Of a stretch of DNA of 64,000 bases, positions 32,146 to 41,373 are shown piece after piece. Under the pieces are notes generated by a model, which saw only the letters and a list, made by a program, of their open reading frames with translations, had not been told where the DNA came from and did no database searches. The position numbers and the translations under genes are program-made. The stretch spans positions 372,001 to 436,000 of the forward strand of contig JAEHOE010000062.1 in NCBI GenBank assembly GCA_016858145.1, in the 5' to 3' direction. Positions within the stretch are counted from its first letter, which is position 1, and every line of letters begins with the position of its first letter. Source of the DNA: Edaphochlamys debaryana (lineage: Eukaryota; Chlorophyta; Chlorophyceae; Chlamydomonadales).

Positions 32146-35100
32146 ATGGACGACGACTATCCGTCTCGCTCCTCTGATGAGGAACGGAGGCGGCAGCGCA
32201 TGGAGCCGTTCCGTTTCTCCTCCGTACCAGACTTCACGTCGTACGGAGACCGTGAGCTGACTAAGGTCAGAAGGCAGGGCAACTGGGACCTAGACAAAAT
32301 CCCGGTGGCCGAGGTCGAGTACATGCTGGACAAGATCCCCATCTCCGAGAGCGAGTTTGAGCACTGGCACAACTCGCGCAAGAGCACGCTCGTGGCCAAG
32401 GCCACTGCATGGCTGCAGGCCAAGCCGGGCAACGCAGCCGCCAACCTGCATGGCAAGGCGCTGTGGGAGTACTACTGTGATGCGGTACGAACGCATTTCG
32501 AGCCGGAGCGGAAAGCCAACTACCGGCTGGCATATGAGAAGCTGAAGCAGACCATGGAGATGTCGCCGTCAAGCTACCTCGCGCAAGCGCGAAGGTACGA
32601 GCCGTACCTGGACATCGGCAAGACCACGTTCGCCCGCAACTACTTCAACCGCCTGATTCCCGAAGTCCGCAACGACCTGGGACCGATCTGGCGGCGGGTG
32701 CCGGAAACGGACTGGTACGGCAAGCTGGACGAGATGGCGGTTGACGCCAACAACTACTGGGATAACTTGAGGTTTGCCCAAGCGGCGGCGGCGACGGAGG
32801 AGGGCGCCGCGGGAGGGTCCAAGGCGGGCAAGCCCGCAGGCGGCGCCAAGGCGCCCGCCGTGGCGCAACCAGCGGCCCCCGCCAAGCAGGGCAGGTTCTT
32901 CTGCACGGTGCACGGTGCCAACAGCTCGCACCCCACGGAGAGGTGCAGGCAGATCAAGTCTGGCAGGCCTGCGCTCGTGACCGGCGCGGCAGAGAGCGTG
33001 TCCGCGCTGGTCAAGCAGATTGAGCAGCTGCAAGCAGCGCTGGTCTCTGCGCAGGCCCCGCCGCCCGCAACCAAGTGGCAGGCGGAGCAGCAGAAGCGCC
33101 AAGGCGCTGGCGGCAGCAGCGGCGGAGGCGGCAACAGGGCCGGCGGAGGCACGGCAAGCCGCCCCGCGGGCGTCAACAAGTGCGACGAGTGCGGGCGCTG
33201 GCACGGGAGGATCTGCTTCATCCAGAACCCCGAGTTCGCCCCGCGCAACTACGCGCCGCCACCCGGCCCGCTCAAGGACAAGTTCGACCGCAACCTCGCC
33301 GAGTATGAGAAAAGGCGGGGCGGGGGCGGGGGCGGCGGTGGAGCTGGCGGCGGCGGCGGCACGCAGCAGGCGGCCGCAGTCACGTCGCTGCAGGAGCAGC
33401 TGGCCCAAGTGAGCAAGGCTCTGGCGGCCTTGGCCACCACCACCACCAACCAGCACGCAGCAGCCGCCACGGCGGCGGACGCTGGGGCTGAGGACGAGTA
33501 CGATGAGGAGCTGTACGATTCGGAGGCTCACGCGGCGGCAGTGCACGCCGCCGACACAGAGGAGTTTTCCGCAAGCAGCAGGGCGACGTGCGCGCTGGCG
33601 GCGGCGCACGCGCTGGCCACGCTCAAGCAGCAGCCGGCGCCCATCGGCTTCCAGGTGGCGGCAATTCCGCAGCAGCGTTACGAGGCGCCGCCGGAACGCG
33701 CCTCACCCGCACCCAAGGGTGCTGCACCGAGCGGGGAGCCCACGGCACGGCTCCAGCTGGTGCTGGACCTCGACAGCACGGTGTCGCTAGGGGCGAGCAG
33801 CTCCCTGAGCGCACTTCAGGAGGAGGTGTGCAGCAAGCTGCAGTGCGCCGCGGCGCAGGGCAGCGCCGTGCTGGCCAGCGCCAAGGCGAGGCCAGGGGGC
33901 GGAGGGGCGCAGGTCTATGTGCACCGCAACGAGGCGGGCCCTGCCTACTGCGTCACCCACCCGGCCAAGGCCTACACCTCCATCTTCAACATGTCTGATC
34001 AGGAGCGTGAGCAGCTCTTGGAGGGCAACGCTGAGGCCAAGGCCTACTTCGAGGAGAACCCGTACATGTTCTACTACGAGCCGGGGGCCATCCTCATCCG
34101 CCGCAAGGGAGGCGGCGGAGGCCACGGCAGCGGGGGCGGCGGCGACGGCGAGGCAAGCTGTGCGCCCGACTCCCTGCGAGACCACAGCGCCTCCATCAGC
34201 CTCATAACAGAGGAGATGGTGCAGCGCCACGGCCTGCCCGTCCGCCGTACAAAGGCTACGCTACGCACGGGCAACGGACCGTCCAAGCTAGCTCACGAGC
34301 TGAGTCACGAGGAGTTAGAACTGGTGCTGCTGCCGGGCACACCGCACGCGGTGACCATGCCGCTGACGCAGACCCTGGTGGTGCCGTCAACGCACCTGTT
34401 CGACTACCTGGCGGGCAACAAGCAGATGCGCATGCTGTGCGACTTCGTCACGCAGTACCCCACCCCGCAGCTGCACTTCAAGCCGGACGTACTGCGGGCG
34501 CCCAATCAGATCATCACCATCCCCATGCGCAATGCACACGGGGTACGACAGGCCCTCGCCGCAGGCTACGGCCTGGGCGCCACGGCGCTGTGCACCAGCT
34601 CCGCTGCGCCTTGCTTCACGGAGCTGGGGGGGGGATTCGAAGCCCAGACCGAGCAAAGCGAGGGCGACAACGGAGGGTTCGAGCTCGAGTTCACGGCCTC
34701 GTACTTCCAGCAGCTCAAGTCCTACACCATGGCCACGGCCGGGGTGGCGCTGGGGTACACGGCGGCGGCGGCGAGCAGAGTGGCCAAGGCCACGGGCATC
34801 GACACCAGCCTGCGCAAGCTTGCGGCGGCGGTGGAGACGTCCATGGACCGCACGGAGGAGGAGTGGGCCGAGCCGGCCAAGGCCAAGAGGCACGGCAAGC
34901 GCAAGCGCAAGGGCCCTGACAAGACTCCAGTGCTGATGGGCCGCAAGCGGTCGTGGGCGGGATCGCTCACCTTCATGCTGACGGCACTGGTCCTGCTCTC
35001 GCTGGCTGCTGGGGCAGGCGCCACGGGCGCAGCCTTCAACGGAGCAGCAGCTGTGGAGGCAATGCAGCAGCTCAACATGGTCAGCGCGGCGCTGTGCGCT

Positions 35101-38100
35101 GCTCCGCCGGGCATGAGCCTGGCCTACGGGGTCGACACGGGCCAAGGCCCGTACAACACCTTGGGGCTTCCCGCCAGCCTGGCGCATGCGCTGGCCAGTG
35201 CCGAGACGTTCACGTTTGATGGACGAATGGCAGCCACCGCTCACGAGCGGTACGAGAAGGACAAGGAGGGAGGTTGGATCTGGGGCAACGCCAAGGGCTT
35301 GACCCCCGAGCAGATGCAAGCGCTGCAAGCAGCGGTGCGGGCGCGCAAGGATGCGTTTGCCTATAGCACTTCCGAGATGCCGGGCTACTGTGGCGAGCTG
35401 GGACCTTTCCGGATCGAACTTACGACTAACGAACCGATTGTACAGCCCCGCCGCCGTTTTAGTCCGAAAGAAACCGAGCTGATCGAGACCCTAACCGCCG
35501 AGCTGATCAACTCCAACCTCGCCGAGGAGTGGACCGGCCCAACACAGGTGGCGGTCAACCCCGTTATAGCAGCCAAGCGCTGCGAGGCGACAGGACTGTG
35601 GACGAGCGCTCGGATGGCGCAGGATTACCGCCCTGTAAACAGCAGGAGCAAGCCAGACAAGTACGGGCTGCATCGGCCGGAGGAGATCTTTCAGAAGATG
35701 GCCAAGGCCCGGTTTTTCTCCAAGTTGGACATGCGTCAGGGGTTCTTGCAGATCCCTATGCACCCTGACGACATAGGCAAAACTGCCTTCTGGTGTGGGA
35801 ACCGTCTGGTGGCGTACAAACGGATGCCGTACGGCGTTCGCAACGGTAGCAGTGCCTTCCAGCGACGTGTCGACCTGGCGCTGACTAAAGCTGGGCTGGA
35901 CAGATGGGCCACCGGTTTTATTGATGACGTCGTGATCGGGACGGAGACTGCAGAGGAGCACGTGAGAGTTGTTGGGGCGGTGCTGGATTGCTTGCGGGAC
36001 GTGGGGCTACGGGCCCACCCCGACAAGTCCATCTTCGGGGCAGAGGTGGTCGAGTACCTGGGCCACAACCTTTCCCCCTTCGGCATTTCGCCTCATCATG
36101 CCAAGGTTGCGGCGATCCAGGCCCTGCAGCCTCCTCGCAACGTGTCTGAGCTGCGTACTCAGTTGGGTTTCGTGAATTACTATAGGTGTTACGTGCCCAA
36201 CATGAGCTCTATCGTGGCACCGCTAAATGACCTGCTCAAGAGCGGGGTGCCATGGAGCTGGGGGCCTGAGCAAGCTGCGGCCCACAGCAAGATCAAGGAG
36301 ATATTCACGCAACCTGATTTGGTGTTGAAGCACATTGATTACTCACGTCAGTTGGTTTTGCACACCGATTTCTCTAACCGTGGCATAGCCGCCGTGCTGG
36401 GCCAGGTGGGGGCAGACGGGAGAGAGTACATGTGCGCGTGCATAAGTCGTTCCCTGAACAAGCACGAGGCAAACTATGCTTCGTACAAGGGGGAGATGTT
36501 AGCGGTCGTGTGGGCTGTTAAGATGTTTCGACACCACCTGATTGGCACGGACGTTCCCTTCAAGATCGTGACAGACCACCGCCCGCTGCTTTACTTGATG
36601 AGTTCTGAGGGCCTCACGGGGCAGTATGCGCGCTTTGCGCTGGTGTTGCAAGAGTATAATTTTGTTGTTGAGCATCGTGCGGGCGCCAAGCACCAAAATG
36701 CGGACGGGCTGTCACGCAACCCCCGAGCAAGCTCGGAGGACGTGTCAGGCGCCAGACTGGACGAGGAGGATGAGCCAGGCGGGTTTGCGGGAACCACGCC
36801 GGCCCACTCTGGAGTGGTGAACTCAAGCGCTACGGCGTGTGAGGTGCTCAACGTGGCGCTTGCTACCGCGGCTAAGGCCGCGCCCTTCATAGACGCCTAC
36901 GCGCCTGACTCAAGTGGGGCGTTGGACGGATGGAACGGTTGGGCGTTTGAGGCCAGGATTCCCCCGCCGAAGGATGAGGTGGAGGAGGTCCGGGCTGAGC
37001 GCAGCAAGCTGCGGAATGATGCGCTGGAGTGGCGGGCGGCACGCAAGAGGAGGCTGCGGCAGGATGGTGCACCAACCACCGCGCCGCCGACCCCTGCGCC
37101 CGCCATGCTTCAGGCGGCACGGTGGCACGACTCTGCCATGCGCCAAGGCGCGGTCGTCGCCGAGCTTTACGGAGGGCTGGCGCCAGGGCTTGAGGCGTGT
37201 CTGCGGGCGGGGCTGCCTGTGCAGCGCTACGTGTACGCTGACTCCTCAGCACCCGCACATGGGGCGGTGCTGGCCCGCCTGCCTGAGCTGGCGCGGCTGC
37301 ACCCGGACCTGTTCACCGCCACGGCGGCGGGGCAGGCGCTGTTGCTGTTGAACGATGATGTGAGCAAGCTCACAACCCCGAGGCTGCTAGCCTCAGTGCC
37401 AGACGGGGCGCCGCTGCTTGTTGTGGCGTTCTGGGCGCGGGGTGACACGACGGCTCAAGAGGCCGTGCTGAGGCTGGTGGGCGGGGCGCAGCAGGCGCTG
37501 GGCGCCGATAGGGTGGCCTTCCTGTGCGGCACCACGGCTGCGTCAGGGCCCACCCCGCCTGTCGAGCAGCGGAACTCGGAGAGCAGGCTGCATGAGGCGT
37601 GGGGTTCCCCGCTGGTGGCGGACTCGGCCCTCTTCGGCTCGGGCGTGCACCAGGTGTACCGGTTCTGGACGAACCTCTCCGAGCCGTGCGGCCTGCGAGA
37701 GACCATAGCGTCGGCAGTCAGGCCGGCGCGCTTCAGCGCACAAGATGCAATCGGCCAAGGCCGACGGATGGCGGCGGCGCGCCGCAACCTGCGGCCGCCG
37801 TACTACCCTTCCGAGAGTGAGGGACAGCCCGCACGGGCTGTCCTGGCGGGCGCGATAGGCGCCAACCTGGAGGCGCTTGAGGCAACAAGCGCATGCCCAG
37901 TGTACGATGTCGAGAAGCAAAAGTTCACCCCGCCAACGCCGGACGAGTGTGAGCTGCTCAAGGGCTTCTCACCCGGCGTTACGGCAAGCCTGCCTGAGGC
38001 GGAGCGGCGAGCCCTGCTGGCGGCGGCCGCTGACGTCACCTGCCTGGCGGGCGTGCTAAGTATGGCGCGGGTGTTGGCGGATGATGTGCCACAGGCACTT

Positions 38101-40617
38101 CCGGCGCAAGCGCCAGCCGCGCTGGTGGCGTCAGCATCAGGCGCGTCAGACGGCGTGGCGGCGGCGTTCGCTTGCGGCTGGGCCCCGGACGCCAGCCCCT
38201 TGTGCGTCCTGGCGAGCGGCGCCCTGGACAGCGAGTCACCGCCAGCGTCAGCGCCGTACGGCGACATTTGGGACGATGATGCAACCTTGGAGTTCGTTAA
38301 GACAGGACAGATGCCCACGGGCATGAGTGAGGGCGAGCAAGCTCGCATCCGCAAGCGCGCCCACCGCTACAGGTGGCTTGCGGGCAAGCTGCACACCGTG
38401 TCGCTCGATGGCAAGACCCGCATAGTGCCACCGCCCGCCGAGCGAGGCGAGCTGGTGCGCAGGGTGCACGAGCAGACAGGGCACTGGGGCGTGAGGCGCA
38501 CCTTGGCGCTGCTGCTTCACAGCTACTGGTGGCGCGGCATCAAGGAAGACACGGCCACGGCCGTCAAGCACTGCGCCGCATGCGACAAGCTGCGGGCACA
38601 GTTTAGCGGCAGGCCCGGCGTGCTGAACCCTCTTCCCATCGGGGGCCTGTTCTACCGCTGGGGCGTGGACCTGTGCGGCCCCTTCAACAAGACCGTGCAC
38701 GGCAACCGCTACTGCATGGTGTGCGTGGAACACTTCAGCAAGTACGTTATTCTGATTCCGATTCCCAGCAAGGAGGCGGCGGTCACGGCCTTCGCCTTTT
38801 CGCATCACGTGCTGGGGCGCTACGGCGCATGTGCCGAGGTGTGCTCGGACCAAGGCGGCGAGTGGAAGGGGCAGTTCGCCGCGCTGTTGGCCGAGGCGCT
38901 GATTGACCACAGGCAGACCTCAGCCGAGCACCCCCAGGCCAACGGGCTGAGCGAGCGAGCTGTTCAGAGCTGCAAGTCGGCCCTGACCAAGCTCGCCCAA
39001 GCGGCAGGCGGTCTCAACGACTGGGACGAGCGCCTGCCTGCCATCATGTTGGGCTACAACTGCTCAACGCAGGCAGCCACCAAGCTCTGCCCGTACACTC
39101 TGATTCACGCAGTGGACCCTGTGATTCCCCCGGCTGTCAAACCAAGGTTTGAGACGGAGCTGAGCCTGGATGACCCCGAGGCGGCGGCACGCTCCGTGCT
39201 CTCAAGGGCAGCCGCCATGCGGCGCCACATGGCCATCGCTGGGGGCAACCTGACGGTGGCGCAGCATCGTGACATGCTGCGTTACGCCCGCCTACGAGGC
39301 GGAGGGCTCGAGCCCAAGCTGCGCAAGTTTGAGATAGGAGATTATGTGTATTACCGCAACACGACAGCCAAGACAAGTCTTGACCCGCAAGTGCGCCCCG
39401 AGGTGCTGCGAGTTGCGGAGGTCAGGGCCTCAGGCGTGCTGGTACTGGAGGGCAAGTGCGGCACAGTAGTGACCGCACACGTCACGCACGTGGCCCCATG
39501 CCACATGCCGATCGTGGATCCGGAGATCGATCCAAGGCTGGCCAGGCCGCCACTCACGCTCGCCTGCGAGGTATGCTCCATGCCGGATGCGGAGGAGTGG
39601 ATGCTGCTGTGCGACGCGTGCGGCACGGGCTGGCACACGTACTGCCTGAGCCCCGCGCTCGAGGCGATTCCTGACGGCAATTGGGTCTGCCCGCGCTGCT
39701 CAAGCAAGGGTGTGACGGTGGGCCAAGTCGCCGCCAAGGCGGCGGAGCGGCGGACCAAGGCTGAGCCGCCACCCCACCTGAAGAAGCTCCAAGGAGCGTT
39801 GGCGATGCGGCAGGGCAAGGGCCGCAAGGCAAGGAACAAGCGAGAGACTGGCATAGTAAGCTACGCTGGCACGCGCAGGCGCGTGCATCACTTTCTTATC
39901 GAGTACGGCAAGGGCGACTCCGAACTGGTGACGCTAACGCAGCTCAGGCCGCGTCTGCTCAAGCCGGGCGAGTCCAAGGCCGCGGCTGCCACGGGCAGCA
40001 CCGCAGGAGCGGCCAACCAGACCGACTCGGCGGGAGCAGCCGGCAAGCTGGCGGCGGCCATGCCAGGAAAGCACCATCCCGCCAAGGCGGGAAGGTTGGC
40101 GGAGCTGGCGCGCAGCGGAGGCGCCGGGGCGCCGCAGGCCACGGAGGCTGAGTGCAAGGCCCTGGCGGACGTAATCGACGTGGGGCTGGCGCTGACCGTC
40201 TATGCCCCATGGGGCACCACGCCGGAGGCGGCTGCATGGCTGCGCGCGCAGGGCTGCGCACTGCGGCGCGGCCCAACCGCCGCAGGCCCAAGGGTCTGCG
40301 AACACCATGCGCTGGAGCAAGCAAAGAAGAACGGGATTGATATGGGGTTTATCTGGATGGAGAGCGCGCCCGAGGTGATCGACGCCTGCATGGGCGGGGC
40401 AGCCGAGCAGGCGAGAGAGGCGGTAGTGGCGAGGTGCTCCTGGGAGTACCTGCAGGAGAGCGACGGGGCGCGACTGGGATGGCTGAGAGCCAGGATTGCG
40501 GAAGGCCGACTGGTGGTCGTGCCATGCGTGACGTGTGTCTGGATCGTGCTGATGGCGGCCGGAGCGAGGCGCCTGGGCTTTCTGCGCTCGGAGGGCATTC
40601 AGCCCGTGATTGTGTGA
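32146..40617 (+). CDS. Element 2 gag-pol polyprotein with methyltransferase-like domain, DDE integrase and PHD finger
   Basis: First ATG is at 32146 (2823 residues), but the frame is open and protein-like from 31585, so translation may start earlier. Order by position: gag-like capsid 32200-32780; CHHC knuckle near 32900; CCHC knuckle CDECGRWHGRIC near 33180; Gly-rich linker; retropepsin-like domain with DHSASISLI near 34180; basic stretch and one hydrophobic, membrane-like segment 34950-35040; reverse transcriptase 35390-36180 with FIDDVVIG; RNase H 36290-36720; a cytosine-methyltransferase-like domain 37130-38090; H2C2 zinc finger near 38470-38580; DDE integrase core with GVDLCGPF, CSDQGGEW and GLSERAVQ; C4HC3 PHD finger 39560-39705; a C-terminal domain I do not recognise, to TGA at 40615-40617. 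No internal stop. It copies and integrates the element; the extra domains probably act on chromatin or DNA methylation. Confidence 0.88.
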   Translation: MDDDYPSRSSDEERRRQRMEPFRFSSVPDFTSYGDRELTKVRRQGNWDLDKIPVAEVEYMLDKIPISESEFEHWHNSRKSTLVAKATAWLQAKPGNAAANLHGKALWEYYCDAVRTHFEPERKANYRLAYEKLKQTMEMSPSSYLAQARRYEPYLDIGKTTFARNYFNRLIPEVRNDLGPIWRRVPETDWYGKLDEMAVDANNYWDNLRFAQAAAATEEGAAGGSKAGKPAGGAKAPAVAQPAAPAKQGRFFCTVHGANSSHPTERCRQIKSGRPALVTGAAESVSALVKQIEQLQAALVSAQAPPPATKWQAEQQKRQGAGGSSGGGGNRAGGGTASRPAGVNKCDECGRWHGRICFIQNPEFAPRNYAPPPGPLKDKFDRNLAEYEKRRGGGGGGGGAGGGGGTQQAAAVTSLQEQLAQVSKALAALATTTTNQHAAAATAADAGAEDEYDEELYDSEAHAAAVHAADTEEFSASSRATCALAAAHALATLKQQPAPIGFQVAAIPQQRYEAPPERASPAPKGAAPSGEPTARLQLVLDLDSTVSLGASSSLSALQEEVCSKLQCAAAQGSAVLASAKARPGGGGAQVYVHRNEAGPAYCVTHPAKAYTSIFNMSDQEREQLLEGNAEAKAYFEENPYMFYYEPGAILIRRKGGGGGHGSGGGGDGEASCAPDSLRDHSASISLITEEMVQRHGLPVRRTKATLRTGNGPSKLAHELSHEELELVLLPGTPHAVTMPLTQTLVVPSTHLFDYLAGNKQMRMLCDFVTQYPTPQLHFKPDVLRAPNQIITIPMRNAHGVRQALAAGYGLGATALCTSSAAPCFTELGGGFEAQTEQSEGDNGGFELEFTASYFQQLKSYTMATAGVALGYTAAAASRVAKATGIDTSLRKLAAAVETSMDRTEEEWAEPAKAKRHGKRKRKGPDKTPVLMGRKRSWAGSLTFMLTALVLLSLAAGAGATGAAFNGAAAVEAMQQLNMVSAALCAAPPGMSLAYGVDTGQGPYNTLGLPASLAHALASAETFTFDGRMAATAHERYEKDKEGGWIWGNAKGLTPEQMQALQAAVRARKDAFAYSTSEMPGYCGELGPFRIELTTNEPIVQPRRRFSPKETELIETLTAELINSNLAEEWTGPTQVAVNPVIAAKRCEATGLWTSARMAQDYRPVNSRSKPDKYGLHRPEEIFQKMAKARFFSKLDMRQGFLQIPMHPDDIGKTAFWCGNRLVAYKRMPYGVRNGSSAFQRRVDLALTKAGLDRWATGFIDDVVIGTETAEEHVRVVGAVLDCLRDVGLRAHPDKSIFGAEVVEYLGHNLSPFGISPHHAKVAAIQALQPPRNVSELRTQLGFVNYYRCYVPNMSSIVAPLNDLLKSGVPWSWGPEQAAAHSKIKEIFTQPDLVLKHIDYSRQLVLHTDFSNRGIAAVLGQVGADGREYMCACISRSLNKHEANYASYKGEMLAVVWAVKMFRHHLIGTDVPFKIVTDHRPLLYLMSSEGLTGQYARFALVLQEYNFVVEHRAGAKHQNADGLSRNPRASSEDVSGARLDEEDEPGGFAGTTPAHSGVVNSSATACEVLNVALATAAKAAPFIDAYAPDSSGALDGWNGWAFEARIPPPKDEVEEVRAERSKLRNDALEWRAARKRRLRQDGAPTTAPPTPAPAMLQAARWHDSAMRQGAVVAELYGGLAPGLEACLRAGLPVQRYVYADSSAPAHGAVLARLPELARLHPDLFTATAAGQALLLLNDDVSKLTTPRLLASVPDGAPLLVVAFWARGDTTAQEAVLRLVGGAQQALGADRVAFLCGTTAASGPTPPVEQRNSESRLHEAWGSPLVADSALFGSGVHQVYRFWTNLSEPCGLRETIASAVRPARFSAQDAIGQGRRMAAARRNLRPPYYPSESEGQPARAVLAGAIGANLEALEATSACPVYDVEKQKFTPPTPDECELLKGFSPGVTASLPEAERRALLAAAADVTCLAGVLSMARVLADDVPQALPAQAPAALVASASGASDGVAAAFACGWAPDASPLCVLASGALDSESPPASAPYGDIWDDDATLEFVKTGQMPTGMSEGEQARIRKRAHRYRWLAGKLHTVSLDGKTRIVPPPAERGELVRRVHEQTGHWGVRRTLALLLHSYWWRGIKEDTATAVKHCAACDKLRAQFSGRPGVLNPLPIGGLFYRWGVDLCGPFNKTVHGNRYCMVCVEHFSKYVILIPIPSKEAAVTAFAFSHHVLGRYGACAEVCSDQGGEWKGQFAALLAEALIDHRQTSAEHPQANGLSERAVQSCKSALTKLAQAAGGLNDWDERLPAIMLGYNCSTQAATKLCPYTLIHAVDPVIPPAVKPRFETELSLDDPEAAARSVLSRAAAMRRHMAIAGGNLTVAQHRDMLRYARLRGGGLEPKLRKFEIGDYVYYRNTTAKTSLDPQVRPEVLRVAEVRASGVLVLEGKCGTVVTAHVTHVAPCHMPIVDPEIDPRLARPPLTLACEVCSMPDAEEWMLLCDACGTGWHTYCLSPALEAIPDGNWVCPRCSSKGVTVGQVAAKAAERRTKAEPPPHLKKLQGALAMRQGKGRKARNKRETGIVSYAGTRRRVHHFLIEYGKGDSELVTLTQLRPRLLKPGESKAAAATGSTAGAANQTDSAGAAGKLAAAMPGKHHPAKAGRLAELARSGGAGAPQATEAECKALADVIDVGLALTVYAPWGTTPEAAAWLRAQGCALRRGPTAAGPRVCEHHALEQAKKNGIDMGFIWMESAPEVIDACMGGAAEQAREAVVARCSWEYLQESDGARLGWLRARIAEGRLVVVPCVTCVWIVLMAAGARRLGFLRSEGIQPVIV

Positions 40618-40719
40618 GAGTTTGAGCTTTCTTTTCGGGATTCTTTAGCCTTTGCCACTTGCTTTATCTAAACCCGCGCTCCAGCCCACGGCAGCGTCGC
40701 CGCCGGAGCTGGGGGGGGG
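40618..40719 (+). other. Element 2 short 3' noncoding stretch with G9 run
   Basis: 102 bp from stop codon to B1, ending GGAGCTGGGGGGGGG. The purine run lies where a polypurine tract would prime plus-strand synthesis, but it abuts B1 instead of the A repeat. Confidence 0.5.
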
Positions 40720-40770
40720 ACCGTTTGCTAGGGACATCATGGGGTCAATAGGACACGCTGGGTCGTGACA
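40720..40770 (+). repeat. Element 2 repeat B1 (51 bp)
   Basis: Starts ACCGTTTGCTAGGGAC, ends GGGTCGTGACA. It follows a run of nine G (40711-40719), a polypurine-tract-like sequence, and is joined to A2 by gc. Confidence 0.9.
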
Positions 40771-40772
40771 GC

Positions 40773-41317
40773 TGTCAGGCACTGGCATGTCACCGTGCCT
40801 GGAAGGTATCCGGGAGGGGTACCCGGAGGCCGTGTCGGGAAATGCATGGAGAAGTCGCGGGAAGTCGAAGGGTCGGCGGACGCAGGTAGGCGCCGCACGA
40901 ACCCAATTGCACCACGGGGGATTTCGTTAGCAGACTTGCTCGCCGCAGCCGGTGGAGCGGCGTCGAGGCTTAGTGGCGTAATGTGGTAGGGTGAGCAATC
41001 ATCGGTGGACAGAGTGTCGTACGATCGGGGATAGCGGGGTAATGGGCGCGGGGACAGCCGCCATCGGCGTCTGTTCCCAAGCTCTCTGGTACTGCTTGCC
41101 GGTGTTGCTTACGTAGTGGACAGACCAAGCCGTTATTGCTGAGCACGCAGCTAGGAGAGCTGCGTAGCTGCTGTAAGGAGTTGAGTGCGCTCCTGCCGAA
41201 TTTGCCATCGACCGTCGATCCGCCAGTAAGCTGAGCGTGCGAGGGGGCGATAGGCCCAGATCTACGTGTCAGAGGACGTCAGCAAGGGCGTGCCTGCTGG
41301 ACGTCGCCGTCTTCCCA
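40773..41317 (+). repeat. Element 2 repeat A2
   Basis: Second 545 bp copy. Contains TGTAA at 41172-41176, a plausible poly(A) signal for the element transcript. Preceded by B1 and gc, followed by t and B2. Confidence 0.9.
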
Positions 41318-41318
41318 T

Positions 41319-41369
41319 ACCGTTTGCTAGGGACATCATGGGGTCAATAGGACACGCTGGGTCGTGACA
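41319..41369 (+). repeat. Element 2 repeat B2 (51 bp), right terminus
   Basis: Identical to B1 by eye. Forms the CA end of the element before the GGCG duplication. Confidence 0.9.
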
Positions 41370-41373
41370 GGCG
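41370..41373. repeat. Target-site duplication GGCG, right of element 2
   Basis: Partner of 29701-29704. Confidence 0.85.

Larger units (their letters stand above)
29705..41369 (+). mobile_element. Element 2: Gypsy-type retrotransposon with split direct repeats, nested in element 1
   Basis: 11,665 bp. Order: A1 29705-30249 (545 bp), leader and a small ORF, polyprotein to 40617, a G9 run, B1 40720-40770 (51 bp), gc, A2 40773-41317 (545 bp), one t, B2 41319-41369 (51 bp). Ends are TGTCAGG and GTGACA, flanked by GGCG. A1 lacks a following B copy, and an extra B copy stands just ahead of A2, so the ends are split direct repeats rather than two equal LTRs. A1 and A2 look identical by eye, B1 and B2 also, and the polyprotein frame is intact, so this copy is young and possibly active. 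The integrase is DDE type. Confidence 0.9.

Noticed and set aside
40773..41369. Treating A2+B2 of element 2 as an ordinary 597 bp LTR
   Set aside because: The left copy lacks B after A1, and an extra B stands ahead of A2; a normal LTR pair would have neither feature.
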